Positions 57,192 to 64,000 of a stretch of 64,000 nt of DNA are shown here, piece by piece. Position 1 is the first letter of the stretch; every line of letters starts with the position of its first letter. The DNA is taken from positions 1 to 64,000 of the forward strand of contig CANPVZ010000003.1 in assembly GCA_947581855.1 (NCBI GenBank). The letters are read 5' to 3'. The notes below the pieces were generated by a model that had not been told where the DNA came from, did not search any database, and worked only from the letters and a program-made list of their open reading frames with translations. The translations under genes and the position numbers were made by a program. Source of the DNA: an uncultured Phocaeicola sp. GTDB lineage: Bacteria > Bacteroidota > Bacteroidia > Bacteroidales > Bacteroidaceae.

Positions 57192-57314
57192 CCACTTTGT
57201 GCCAACGCAGTGGCACAAGTGTGACATGTTAATTGGCACACTTGTGACTTAACATATGTCACACTTGTGACATACTATCTGTCACAGGTGTGCCACTGCG
57301 TTGGCACAAAGTGG
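57192..57314. repeat. Large palindrome with ten TGTGNCA heptamers
   Basis: The 26-bp arms 57192-57217 and 57289-57314 are perfect reverse complements around a 71-bp spacer. Heptamers TGTGCCA/TGTGACA or their complements occur at 57198, 57211, 57220, 57234, 57243 (last base differs), 57257, 57266, 57280, 57289 and 57302. Each arm is itself a small hairpin (TGTGCCA-N6-TGGCACA), and TGTCACA-CT-TGTGACA sits inside the spacer. It lies about 80 bp upstream of the predicted mgtC promoter. Confidence 0.9.
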
Positions 57315-57392
57315 CAGACAATTGAAAGCGGAGTGATTAACGCTTGATTGGACTGAGAACATCTATTTGAGAGGAGATATGATTAAATTCCG

Positions 57393-57423
57393 TTTGCAAA
57401 TTTGCATAAGTCTTTTTCATTTG
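57393..57423 (+). promoter_or_regulatory. Promoter of the mgtC-family gene
   Basis: TTTG (57393-57396), exactly 19 bp, TTCATTTG (57416-57423): a full -33 and a -7 with one mismatch to TAnnTTTG. The leader is about 30 nt, so the large palindrome is upstream DNA and not mRNA leader. Confidence 0.6.
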
Positions 57424-57457
57424 TAACTTTGTCGGAAAATAAAGTGAGGAAGAGATT

Positions 57458-58120
57458 ATGGCTTGGGAACTCGTTTTAAGACTATTGGTGGCAGGTGTAT
57501 TGGGGGCTTTGATTGGTCTCGATCGGGAATACCGTGCTAAAGAAGCCGGTTACCGGACACATTTTTTAGTGTCTTTAGGTAGTGCGCTAATTATGATTGT
57601 TTCCCAATATGGCTTCTTGGAATTGTTTCATAACCAAGGAGTTGTTTACGATTCGTCGCGTGTGGCGGCACAAGTGGTGAGCGGTATAGGTTTTATCGGT
57701 GCGGGTACCATTATTTTACAGAAACAGATCGTACGCGGCTTGACTACGGCAGCCGGAATATGGGCCACATCGGGCATTGGTTTGGCAATCGGGGCGGGCT
57801 TATATGTGTTAGGCATATCGGCCGCTATTTTAACTTTGATTGGTTTGGAAGCATTAAGTTTTATATTTAAAAGTGTAGGAGTAAAAAGTTCTTTGATTGA
57901 ATTCTCCACCAATAACAAAAACACCTTGGATAAGATAAGAAACCGTTTGAGTTCGAAAGATTATATTGTGGCTTCTTATCAGATGGAACAGCAAAATCAT
58001 CAGAATGTAGTTACATATCAAGTAAGTATGGTAATAAAAGCCCGTCGGAATGACGATGAAAGTCTTTTTTCGCTTTTAAAAGAGTTTCAGGATGATATTG
58101 TGATTTATCGGATAGAATGA
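57458..58120 (+). CDS. MgtC/SapB family membrane protein
   Basis: 220 residues. Four to five membrane helices fill residues 1-135 with the family signatures GALIGLDREYRAKEAGYRTH, GIGFIGAGTII and GLTTAAGIWATSGIGLAIG. A cytoplasmic C-terminal ACT-like domain (about 145-220) follows. MgtC proteins support survival under low Mg2+ and acid stress and modulate ATP synthase or PhoR in Salmonella; the role in Bacteroidales is not known. Monocistronic; converges with the B3/B4 gene. Confidence 0.92.
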   Translation: MAWELVLRLLVAGVLGALIGLDREYRAKEAGYRTHFLVSLGSALIMIVSQYGFLELFHNQGVVYDSSRVAAQVVSGIGFIGAGTIILQKQIVRGLTTAAGIWATSGIGLAIGAGLYVLGISAAILTLIGLEALSFIFKSVGVKSSLIEFSTNNKNTLDKIRNRLSSKDYIVASYQMEQQNHQNVVTYQVSMVIKARRNDDESLFSLLKEFQDDIVIYRIE

Positions 58121-58198
58121 CCGAGGCTTTTATGGATGGTTGTGTTTTAGGGGTGCGCTCATTTGCTTATAACTTTACTAAATCCGTAACATTTTTGT

Positions 58199-58858
58199 TT
58201 AGAACTCGATTAACTCTCCGCCATCGGAAAAAGCGTACTTCTTAAGTAACTCTTGTAGAAATTCCGCAGCCTCGCGTAATCCCTTTTCTCCGCTATATCC
58301 ATTGATAATCGCCAATAGATGAGTTGTTTCCAAAGAAAGTTTTGTGCGTTCGTGGTCACTGGTTGGTGTACCGATTCCTCCTTCAGCGTCTCGATAAACA
58401 GGCATTCCTTCAATGTTCAGCATACCTCTTCCAATACCTTCATAAGGTTCGTCTTTTTTTCCAATACCTAATGTAAGGGTATTGCCTTGTATTCTGTCTG
58501 CATCGAAACCTCCGATGGAATAACCGGTAGCAATGGACACCAGATTGATAAGGTCCACTAGCGTGTCTATTTGATATAAATTCATGCCTTTCAAAATCCT
58601 GCGGCACAGGGCCTCACCGGAAGGGCGATAACGGCTGGGATCTTTTCCGCAACGCTTATAAGCTTCGCGGGTCGCCTGGATGGTTGCCATCTGTTTAATA
58701 GAATCAATCGTATATTCCTGTTGATATTTATGGGTAAAACGGGCTATATCCTCCCAAAGAGCTGCGCAATATTCGCTGTTTTTTACCGTGGCATATACTG
58801 CTATGCCTTTAAACGCCGGACAAACGTTTCGAATTTCATCGGAAATATGAATGTTCAT
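58199..58858 (-). CDS. B3/B4 tRNA-binding domain protein
   Basis: 219 residues. It is a stand-alone version of the B3/B4 domain of the phenylalanyl-tRNA synthetase beta subunit: TREAYKRCGKDPSRYRPSGE, YQIDTLVDLINLVSIATGYS, IGGFDADRI and GGIGTPTSDHERTKLSLET. In PheRS this domain edits mischarged Tyr-tRNAPhe; stand-alone copies may be trans-editing factors, which is not demonstrated. Upstream, TAATTTTG on the minus strand at 59002-59009 is a possible -7 box, giving an A/G-rich leader of about 140 nt. Confidence 0.9.
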   Translation of the reverse strand: MNIHISDEIRNVCPAFKGIAVYATVKNSEYCAALWEDIARFTHKYQQEYTIDSIKQMATIQATREAYKRCGKDPSRYRPSGEALCRRILKGMNLYQIDTLVDLINLVSIATGYSIGGFDADRIQGNTLTLGIGKKDEPYEGIGRGMLNIEGMPVYRDAEGGIGTPTSDHERTKLSLETTHLLAIINGYSGEKGLREAAEFLQELLKKYAFSDGGELIEF

Positions 58859-59001
58859 TTTTGAATTTCTTTTAAGTTCTGTACTTTCTGCTCGCAGGTC
58901 TGTTTCTTGATTGCTATTTTCTTTGTCTTCCTTTACTTCTTGTAGCCTTTTGAGCTTCTCTGTCTTTTCATCTTCTTTATTTCCTTAACCTCTTTCATGA
59001 G

Positions 59002-59009
59002 CAAAATTA
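59002..59009 (-). promoter_or_regulatory. Possible -7 box for the B3/B4 gene
   Basis: The minus strand reads TAATTTTG, matching TAnnTTTG. The leader to 58858 would be about 140 nt and strongly purine rich. Confidence 0.4.
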
Positions 59010-59124
59010 AAGAAAAGGAGTGAAAAGACGAAAGGAATATGTCAAACAGTGTACAAAAACCATTAAAAACTATTCAATAGCTTCATTTTTTTCGGAATAT
59101 TAGCCAAAAATAAAAAAGTTGCGT

Positions 59125-59132
59125 TATTTTTG
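59125..59132 (+). promoter_or_regulatory. Promoter -7 box of glsA-glsB
   Basis: TATTTTTG matches TAnnTTTG, 23 bp before the ATG at 59156. Confidence 0.5.
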
Positions 59133-59155
59133 CAGAGATTATAGAAAAACTTGTG

Positions 59156-59974
59156 ATGGCAGACGATTCGCTTTTTTTATTGGATATAGATAAAATCGTA
59201 CGTTCTAAAGCTGGACAAAAAGCTAAATATATACCACGGTTTGTGATATCATATTTGAAAAGAATTCTTCATCAGGATGAGTTGAATGAATTCCTGAGTA
59301 AGGAACAGGGGCGCGTTGGTGTGGATTTTCTTTCCGATTGTATGGAGTTCTTGGATACGAGCCTTCAAGTGGAAGGACTCGAAAATTTGCCCGAGGAAGG
59401 CTTATGCACTTTTGTCAGTAACCATCCGTTAGGAGGACAGGACGGGGTGGCTTTAGGCTATTTGCTGGGCTCTCATTATGATGGCAAAATTAAATATCTG
59501 GTAAATGATTTGCTGATGAATCTTCGGGGGCTGGCTCCGTTGTGCATTCCTATAAATAAAACCGGTTCTCAAGCTAAGGATTTCCCGGTAATGGTAGAAA
59601 AGGGATTCGAGTCAGATAATCATATTATAATGTTCCCTGCCGGGTTATGTTCACGCAGGCAAAACGGGGTCATTCGGGATCTGGAGTGGAAAAAGACTTT
59701 TATAGTGAAAAGTGCGCAGACGCATAGAAACATAGTGCCTATCCATTTCGAAGGGCGAAACTCCGATTTCTTTTATAACTTGGCCAATTTGTGTATGGCA
59801 TTAGGCATTAAATTTAATATAGCCATGCTCTATTTGGCGGATGAGATGTTTAAGAATCGCCATAAAAAATTTAAAGTAACCATTGGAAAGCCTATTCCGT
59901 GGCAGACTTTCGATAAGTCGAAAACGCCTCTCCAATGGGCGCAGTATGTGAAAGAGATAGTATATAATTTGTAA
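59156..59974 (+). CDS. glsA: PlsC-like O-acyltransferase, glycine lipid synthesis
   Basis: 272 residues from the ATG at 59156; a GTG one codon earlier is less likely. Lysophospholipid acyltransferase fold: acceptor motif SNHPLGGQDG (near 97), NDLLMNLRGLAPLCIPINK, the PAGLCSRR box (motif III-like) and VPIHFEGR. No strong membrane helix. Paired with the OlsB-like gene 22 bp downstream. In B. thetaiotaomicron such a pair (glsA, glsB) makes glycine lipids; GlsA adds the second acyl group to the hydroxyl of N-acyl-glycine. Assignment by pairing and similarity recalled from the literature. Confidence 0.8.
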   Translation: MADDSLFLLDIDKIVRSKAGQKAKYIPRFVISYLKRILHQDELNEFLSKEQGRVGVDFLSDCMEFLDTSLQVEGLENLPEEGLCTFVSNHPLGGQDGVALGYLLGSHYDGKIKYLVNDLLMNLRGLAPLCIPINKTGSQAKDFPVMVEKGFESDNHIIMFPAGLCSRRQNGVIRDLEWKKTFIVKSAQTHRNIVPIHFEGRNSDFFYNLANLCMALGIKFNIAMLYLADEMFKNRHKKFKVTIGKPIPWQTFDKSKTPLQWAQYVKEIVYNL

Positions 59975-59996
59975 AGAAAGTAATGTATCTAATTAT

Positions 59997-60986
59997 ATGG
60001 AAGAGATTATTGCACCGATAAGCAAGGAAATTCTGAAATCTGAATTGACTGATGACAAACGTCTGCGTTTTACCAATAAAAGTCATAACGAAATTTATAT
60101 TATTACTTATCAGGACTCACCCAATGTACTGAGAGAAATAGGCCGTTTGCGTGAAATTGCTTTTCGGGCAGCCGGAGGCGGTTCCGGTATGGCTATGGAT
60201 TTGGACGAGTTTGATGTTATGGAGAATCCTTATAAACAACTGGTCGTATGGAATCCGGAGGCTGAAGAAATCGTGGGAGGATACCGGTATATATTAGGTA
60301 CGGATGTGTGTTTTGATAATCATGGACATCCGCTTTTGGCTACTGCCCATATGTTCAATTTCTCAGAGAAATTCTTGAAAGATTATCTTCCTACTACTAT
60401 AGAATTGGGCCGTTCGTTTGTCACACTTGAATATCAGTGTACGCGTTCCGACTCTAAAAGTTTGTTTGCTTTGGATAATCTGTGGGACGGGCTTGGCGCA
60501 TTGACGGTGGTGATGCCTAGTGTGAAGTATTTTTTTGGAAAAATGACGATGTATCCTTCTTTCAATCGTCGCGGGCGTGATATGATTCTTTATTTTCTGA
60601 GTAAACATTTCGGAGATAAGGATAACCTGATAACACCGATGAAACCGCTCGAAATAGAAGCCGATCCGCAGGAATTGGCAGAACTCTTCAATAAAGATTC
60701 TTTCAAGGAAGATTATAAGATACTGAATCGGGAAGTACGTAAGTTAGGATTCAATATACCTCCTTTGGTTAATGCATATATGGGGTTGTCGCCTACGATG
60801 CGTATGTTCGGTACGGCTATTAATTATGGTTTTGGCGATGTGGAAGAAACCGGAATTCTGATTGCCGTGAATGAAATATTGGAAGATAAACGTATCCGCC
60901 ATATCGAATCGTTTGTGAAGCAGCATCCCGATGCTTTGAAAATTACCTCAGGAGCAAATAAAGTGATAACTCAGGTGAAAGCATAA
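59997..60986 (+). CDS. glsB: OlsB-like GNAT N-acyltransferase, glycine lipid synthesis
   Basis: 329 residues. The acyl-ACP-type GNAT domain (about 40-190) shows IGRLREIAFRAAGGGSG, DEFDVMENPYKQLVVWNPEA, IVGGYRYILG and TIELGRSFV. An extra C-terminal part (about 200-329) is present as in Bacteroidetes homologues often labelled hemolysin. GlsB would N-acylate glycine with a 3-hydroxy fatty acid, the first step of glycine-lipid synthesis. Forms an operon with glsA. Confidence 0.82.
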   Translation: MEEIIAPISKEILKSELTDDKRLRFTNKSHNEIYIITYQDSPNVLREIGRLREIAFRAAGGGSGMAMDLDEFDVMENPYKQLVVWNPEAEEIVGGYRYILGTDVCFDNHGHPLLATAHMFNFSEKFLKDYLPTTIELGRSFVTLEYQCTRSDSKSLFALDNLWDGLGALTVVMPSVKYFFGKMTMYPSFNRRGRDMILYFLSKHFGDKDNLITPMKPLEIEADPQELAELFNKDSFKEDYKILNREVRKLGFNIPPLVNAYMGLSPTMRMFGTAINYGFGDVEETGILIAVNEILEDKRIRHIESFVKQHPDALKITSGANKVITQVKA

Positions 60987-61175
60987 GCCGTAATAGTTTG
61001 TAGGAATTTGTTTAGACGGTTCCCTATACCGAAAAATACAGATGGAAGGCTTCTAGCATCAGAGGTCTGTGGTAAGTTGGAGAAATACTAATAAATTTTA
61101 CTTGATGTGCAGATGAATAGCGCCATATACGCTGATTCTTCTGCACAATATTTATATACCTCTCTGTTTGTGATT

Positions 61176-62513
61176 TTATACTGCGGGAAGGCTGTTTCCA
61201 TTGATTTTACGATATAAATCTAAGGCGTACACGTCTGTCATACCTGATATATAGTCGAGTACGGCTTGCACCTTTCCATAAAAGGTAGCTGAGTGGATAT
61301 CGTATTGTTCGGATACGCGGTTGATGAGTAGACGCGAATATGCCTTCTCGGGCGAAAGAACCGCTTCAATCATCAGGTCGAGTAGAGTGCTGATAACACG
61401 GAATCCCGCCAATTCGATATCCAGCACATCTTTTGAACGATAAATGCGGCGGAACGAAAGGTCGGCGCAGTAACTGTAGGCGTCCCTTACCGGTTGAGAG
61501 ATGTGTTTGATAAGCGAACCTTCAAACGTCCCTTCCAAAATAACTTGTTCATTTCGGACAAACGTGTCCGTACATTCTTTAATAAGTTTTCCTATGACAC
61601 ATGAACGCAAGTAAGCTATCTGCTCGTTGACGTCTTCTACCATATCGCAAATGTGGAGAATATGCTTCTGTTTCTCCTCATCGAAGAATCTGAGCAACAG
61701 CGCTTTGGTTTCGTCTGTGGTGAGCAGTTTCAGTTTGTGGGCGTCCTCTATATCCATTATTTGGTAACAAATATCATCGGCCGCTTCCACTAAGTAAACC
61801 AACGGATGACGGGCATATTTCAGAGGTTCCCCTTCTTTGCTTAAACGAACCATGCCCAGTTCATCGGCGATTTTGACAAAATCGGCCTCCTCGCTCAGGA
61901 AAAAGCCGAACTTAGCTTTGCTATGTGCCAATTGGGAGGAAAACGGATATTTAACTATGGAAGCTAAGGTGGAATAGGTCATGACAAAACCGCCTTTTCT
62001 TCGTCCGTTGAATTGGTGGGTGAGCAGGCGGAATGCATTGGCATTTCCTTCAAAATGTATGATGTCTTCCCATTCGTTCGGAGCTAGTTTCTCTTTCAGC
62101 TTTAATCCTTTCCCTTCAGAGAAATAGGTTCCGATGGCTCTTTCTCCCGAGTGTCCAAAAGGAGGGTTCCCTAAGTCGTGCGCCAAACAGGCTGCCGATA
62201 CGATAGCGCCGATTTCTTGTAAGTGCGGGCATTCTTGGTATAGTTCCGGGTATAAGGCTAATAACTCTTTTGCTACATTGTTACCCAAAGAACGTCCTAC
62301 GCACGATACTTCCAGACTGTGAGTGAGTCGGTTGTGTACGAAGATACTTCCTGGCAGAGGAAACACCTGTGTCTTATTTTGCAAACGGCGGAATGGAGCG
62401 GAAAAGATAAGCCTGTCGTAATCGCGTTGAAACTCTGTACGGTCGTCTTTTCGGGTAGCATGCAACTCTTCCAATCCAAAACGTTTATTCGATATCAGCT
62501 GTTTCCAATTCAT
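61176..62513 (-). CDS. dgt: Deoxyguanosinetriphosphate triphosphohydrolase
   Basis: 445 residues, HD superfamily. FSAPFRRLQNKTQVFPLPG at the nucleotide end; HD motif residues in NRLTHSLEV, AHDLGNPPFGHSGE and LVEAADDICYQIMDIEDA. It cleaves dGTP (or other dNTPs) to deoxynucleoside and triphosphate. dut, also a dNTP-pool enzyme, is divergent across a 519-bp gap. Promoter box at 62535-62542. Confidence 0.95.
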   Translation of the reverse strand: MNWKQLISNKRFGLEELHATRKDDRTEFQRDYDRLIFSAPFRRLQNKTQVFPLPGSIFVHNRLTHSLEVSCVGRSLGNNVAKELLALYPELYQECPHLQEIGAIVSAACLAHDLGNPPFGHSGERAIGTYFSEGKGLKLKEKLAPNEWEDIIHFEGNANAFRLLTHQFNGRRKGGFVMTYSTLASIVKYPFSSQLAHSKAKFGFFLSEEADFVKIADELGMVRLSKEGEPLKYARHPLVYLVEAADDICYQIMDIEDAHKLKLLTTDETKALLLRFFDEEKQKHILHICDMVEDVNEQIAYLRSCVIGKLIKECTDTFVRNEQVILEGTFEGSLIKHISQPVRDAYSYCADLSFRRIYRSKDVLDIELAGFRVISTLLDLMIEAVLSPEKAYSRLLINRVSEQYDIHSATFYGKVQAVLDYISGMTDVYALDLYRKINGNSLPAV

Positions 62514-62534
62514 ATATTTTCAATTTAGTTACTG

Positions 62535-62542
62535 CAAATGTA
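62535..62542 (-). promoter_or_regulatory. Promoter -7 box of dgt
   Basis: The minus strand reads TACATTTG, matching TAnnTTTG, 21 bp before the ATG at 62513. Confidence 0.5.
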
Positions 62543-63032
62543 CATGATAAATTTCAGAATCTTACACTTGGAAATAGAAATATGGTGTTTCTTTTAGTAT
62601 GATTTAGGGGGAAATTTACCTATAAATTTCAATTTATAAGTCGGTTGCATAAAGAATTCTTTTTTCTTTGCAGGAAAAAGGGCTATATTTTTTAAAATAG
62701 TGAAATTCTTTCGTCCTTTCCTGCTGAAATGATTATTTTCGCACACTATTAAGTAGTAAAGAGGATACAAGAAAAAGAGAGAAATTGAGAAGTTGTCGTT
62801 TCGCTCAGAAATTGTCACTAGGTTCGTTCGTCGAGAATTATAGCTCAAATGACTTTTTAGTCGGAAAGCTGAAAACAAAAACTCATAAATAGAGGAGTAA
62901 GAACCTATTTGAAGGTTAACTTTTAATTCTTAGCTTTAATTTAAATGATCGGTGTAGCCGTGCTGAAACAGAGAATAATCCGCATTAGAAGGTTGCGAAG
63001 ATAGGACTTGAAAAATTAAATAGAATAAGAAC
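62543..63032. other. Intergenic region between dgt and dut, no gene seen
   Basis: About 490 bp, AT rich. The longest frame (62594-62878, minus) has no start context and an unlikely composition. No clear -7 box was found directly before dut. No repeats recognised. Confidence 0.4.
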
Positions 63033-63467
63033 ATGAAGATACAAGTAATTAATAAATCAAAGCATCCGCTCCCTGCGTATGCTACTGAACAATCTGCCGG
63101 AATGGATTTACGTGCCAATCTTGACCATTCTATTGTGTTGAAACCTTTACAGCGTTGTCTTGTTCCTACGGGATTATATATGGCTTTGCCGAAAGGATTT
63201 GAAGCACAGGTGCGTCCGAGAAGTGGGTTGGCCATAAAGAAGGGAATCGGCGTGCTGAATGCTCCCGGTACCATCGATGCGGATTACCGCGGCGAAATTT
63301 GTGTTATCCTTATCAACTTATCTGCCGAAGATTTCGTTATAGAAGACGGTGAACGTATTGCACAGATGGTGATTGCCCGCCATGAACAGCCGGAATGGGA
63401 AGAGGTGGAAGTCCTGGAAGATACGCAACGCGGAACAGGTGGTTTCGGCCATACAGGTAAAAAATAG
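63033..63467 (+). CDS. dut: dUTP diphosphatase
   Basis: 144 residues, trimeric dUTPase family with all five motifs: AGMDLRANL (motif 1), RPRSGLAIK (2), [11 protein letters not shown] (3, catalytic Asp and uracil-binding Tyr), GERIAQMVI (4) and the Gly-rich [10 protein letters not shown] (5) closing the active site. It hydrolyses dUTP to dUMP and PPi, keeping uracil out of DNA and feeding dTMP synthesis. 4 bp before the TPR lipoprotein gene. Confidence 0.97.
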   Translation: MKIQVINKSKHPLPAYATEQSAGMDLRANLDHSIVLKPLQRCLVPTGLYMALPKGFEAQVRPRSGLAIKKGIGVLNAPGTIDADYRGEICVILINLSAEDFVIEDGERIAQMVIARHEQPEWEEVEVLEDTQRGTGGFGHTGKK

Positions 63468-63471
63468 ACAA

Positions 63472-64000
63472 ATGAATAAAAAACAAATCGGATACAGGAT
63501 ACTAAGCGGTTGCTTGGTAAGTTTCGCATTTCTGCTTTGCGGCGCTTGCGGCTCGACAAAGGATATGAGCAAGTCCGGTAAAAAGAATGCGGCGGTTGCC
63601 GAAGTGCGTCTTTCGCCGGAAGAAGAACAGAAGTTCGATTATTTCTTCCTGGAAGCAAACCGTTATAAGTTGAAAGGTGAGTATGACACGGCTTATGAAA
63701 TGTATAATCGTTGTCTGGACATCAATCCTCAGTCGGCTTCCGTACTTTATGAAATGGCGCACTTCAGCCTTTTTCTGAATCAGCCGGAAAAAGCTAGAAT
63801 CGAACTGGAAAAAGCAGTAAAACTTGATCCGGAGAACATATGGTATAAACAGACCCTTGCTGCCTTTTATCAACAGAAAGGAGAGACCGACAAGGCGATT
63901 TCGGTGTACGAAGATATCGCTACACAATTCCCGAAAAGGAGTGAGGCTTTGATGTTGCTTGTAGATCTGTATGGTCGGGAAAAACGTTACGAAGATGTGA
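63472..64000 (+). CDS. TPR-repeat lipoprotein (partial, runs off window)
   Basis: The first 176 codons are present. The signal peptide MNKKQIGYRILSGCLVSFAF is followed by lipidated Cys26 (LLCGAC-GSTK). From about residue 50 there are at least three TPR units: FFLEANRYKLKGEYDTAYEM, SASVLYEMAHFSLFLNQPEK and WYKQTLAAFYQQKGETDKAI. It is probably an outer-membrane-associated scaffold; partner unknown. Cotranscribed with dut (4-bp gap). Confidence 0.85.
   Translation, partial: MNKKQIGYRILSGCLVSFAFLLCGACGSTKDMSKSGKKNAAVAEVRLSPEEEQKFDYFFLEANRYKLKGEYDTAYEMYNRCLDINPQSASVLYEMAHFSLFLNQPEKARIELEKAVKLDPENIWYKQTLAAFYQQKGETDKAISVYEDIATQFPKRSEALMLLVDLYGREKRYEDV

Noticed and set aside
57192-57314. Mg2+-responsive riboswitch or attenuator for mgtC
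   Set aside because: A good -33/-7 promoter lies downstream of the palindrome, so it would not be in the mgtC mRNA leader.
62594-62878. 94-codon minus-strand ORF between dgt and dut
   Set aside because: Composition and lack of start signals suggest a chance frame.

Overview
The window is a 64 kb stretch of a Bacteroidales chromosome, Bacteroides or more likely Parabacteroides-like. The evidence is the gene content (DUF3109, DUF4153, HU-HIG type DNA-binding protein, split LysO, glycine-lipid acyltransferase pair), the near absence of Shine-Dalgarno sequences, and the repeated Bacteroidetes promoter box TAnnTTTG, in several cases with a -33 TTG/TTTG about 19-20 bp upstream. No phage, plasmid, IS or CRISPR-cas locus is visible. 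Most of the window is housekeeping DNA.

Layout. 1-3406: two identical tRNA-Asn genes, a PfkB-family kinase, an S41 protease and a small membrane protein. 3465-14309: a long forward unit rimP-nusA-infB-cvpA-sufB-sufC-sufD-sufS, which couples translation and transcription factors to Fe-S cluster assembly. 14377-23732: accessory genes, comprising a YhiM-like membrane protein, YbjQ, a decaying lipoprotein locus, a two-gene LysO lysine exporter, rnhB with a small upstream ORF, a WYL regulator, an HU-like regulator and a 5'-truncated transglutaminase-like remnant. 24040-30249: two tandem paralogous ~1000-residue sensor histidine kinases with no response regulator nearby. 30722-39120: gpmI, DUF3109, DUF4153, gyrB, rpsT, tRNA-Glu, recO. 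39121-40047: about 0.9 kb of tandem-repeat DNA. 40161-56524: the complete division and cell-wall cluster on the minus strand (mraZ-rsmH-ftsL-ftsI-murE-mraY-murD-ftsW-murG-murC-ftsQ-ftsA-ftsZ) followed by yqeY. 57192-64000: mgtC family gene, B3/B4 protein, glsA-glsB, dGTPase, dUTPase and the start of a TPR lipoprotein that runs off the window.

How the parts work together. The dcw cluster makes meso-DAP type peptidoglycan precursors (MurE has the DNPR motif) and builds the FtsZ/FtsA divisome; MraZ probably regulates it through two TGGGGA boxes upstream of its own gene. The suf genes supply Fe-S clusters. dgt and dut both act on dNTP pools. GlsA and GlsB should make the glycine lipids typical of Bacteroides.

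The most unusual signals are non-coding. (1) Minisatellites that duplicate the 3' end of a gene, stop codon included: 42-bp units after the second sensor kinase and 81-bp units after recO. (2) Homopolymeric G tracts at matching positions upstream of both sensor-kinase promoters. (3) A perfect 26-bp inverted repeat upstream of mgtC packed with TGTGNCA heptamers; the same words recur in three other intergenic regions. (4) Three ATAAAACTA boxes at an exact 22-bp period running into the start of the HU-like gene. (5) A leader mini-ORF overlapping an attenuator-like hairpin before rimP. (6) A duplicated 45-residue module inserted near the C terminus of FtsA. I do not see a complete novel multi-gene system; these are the candidates worth checking.
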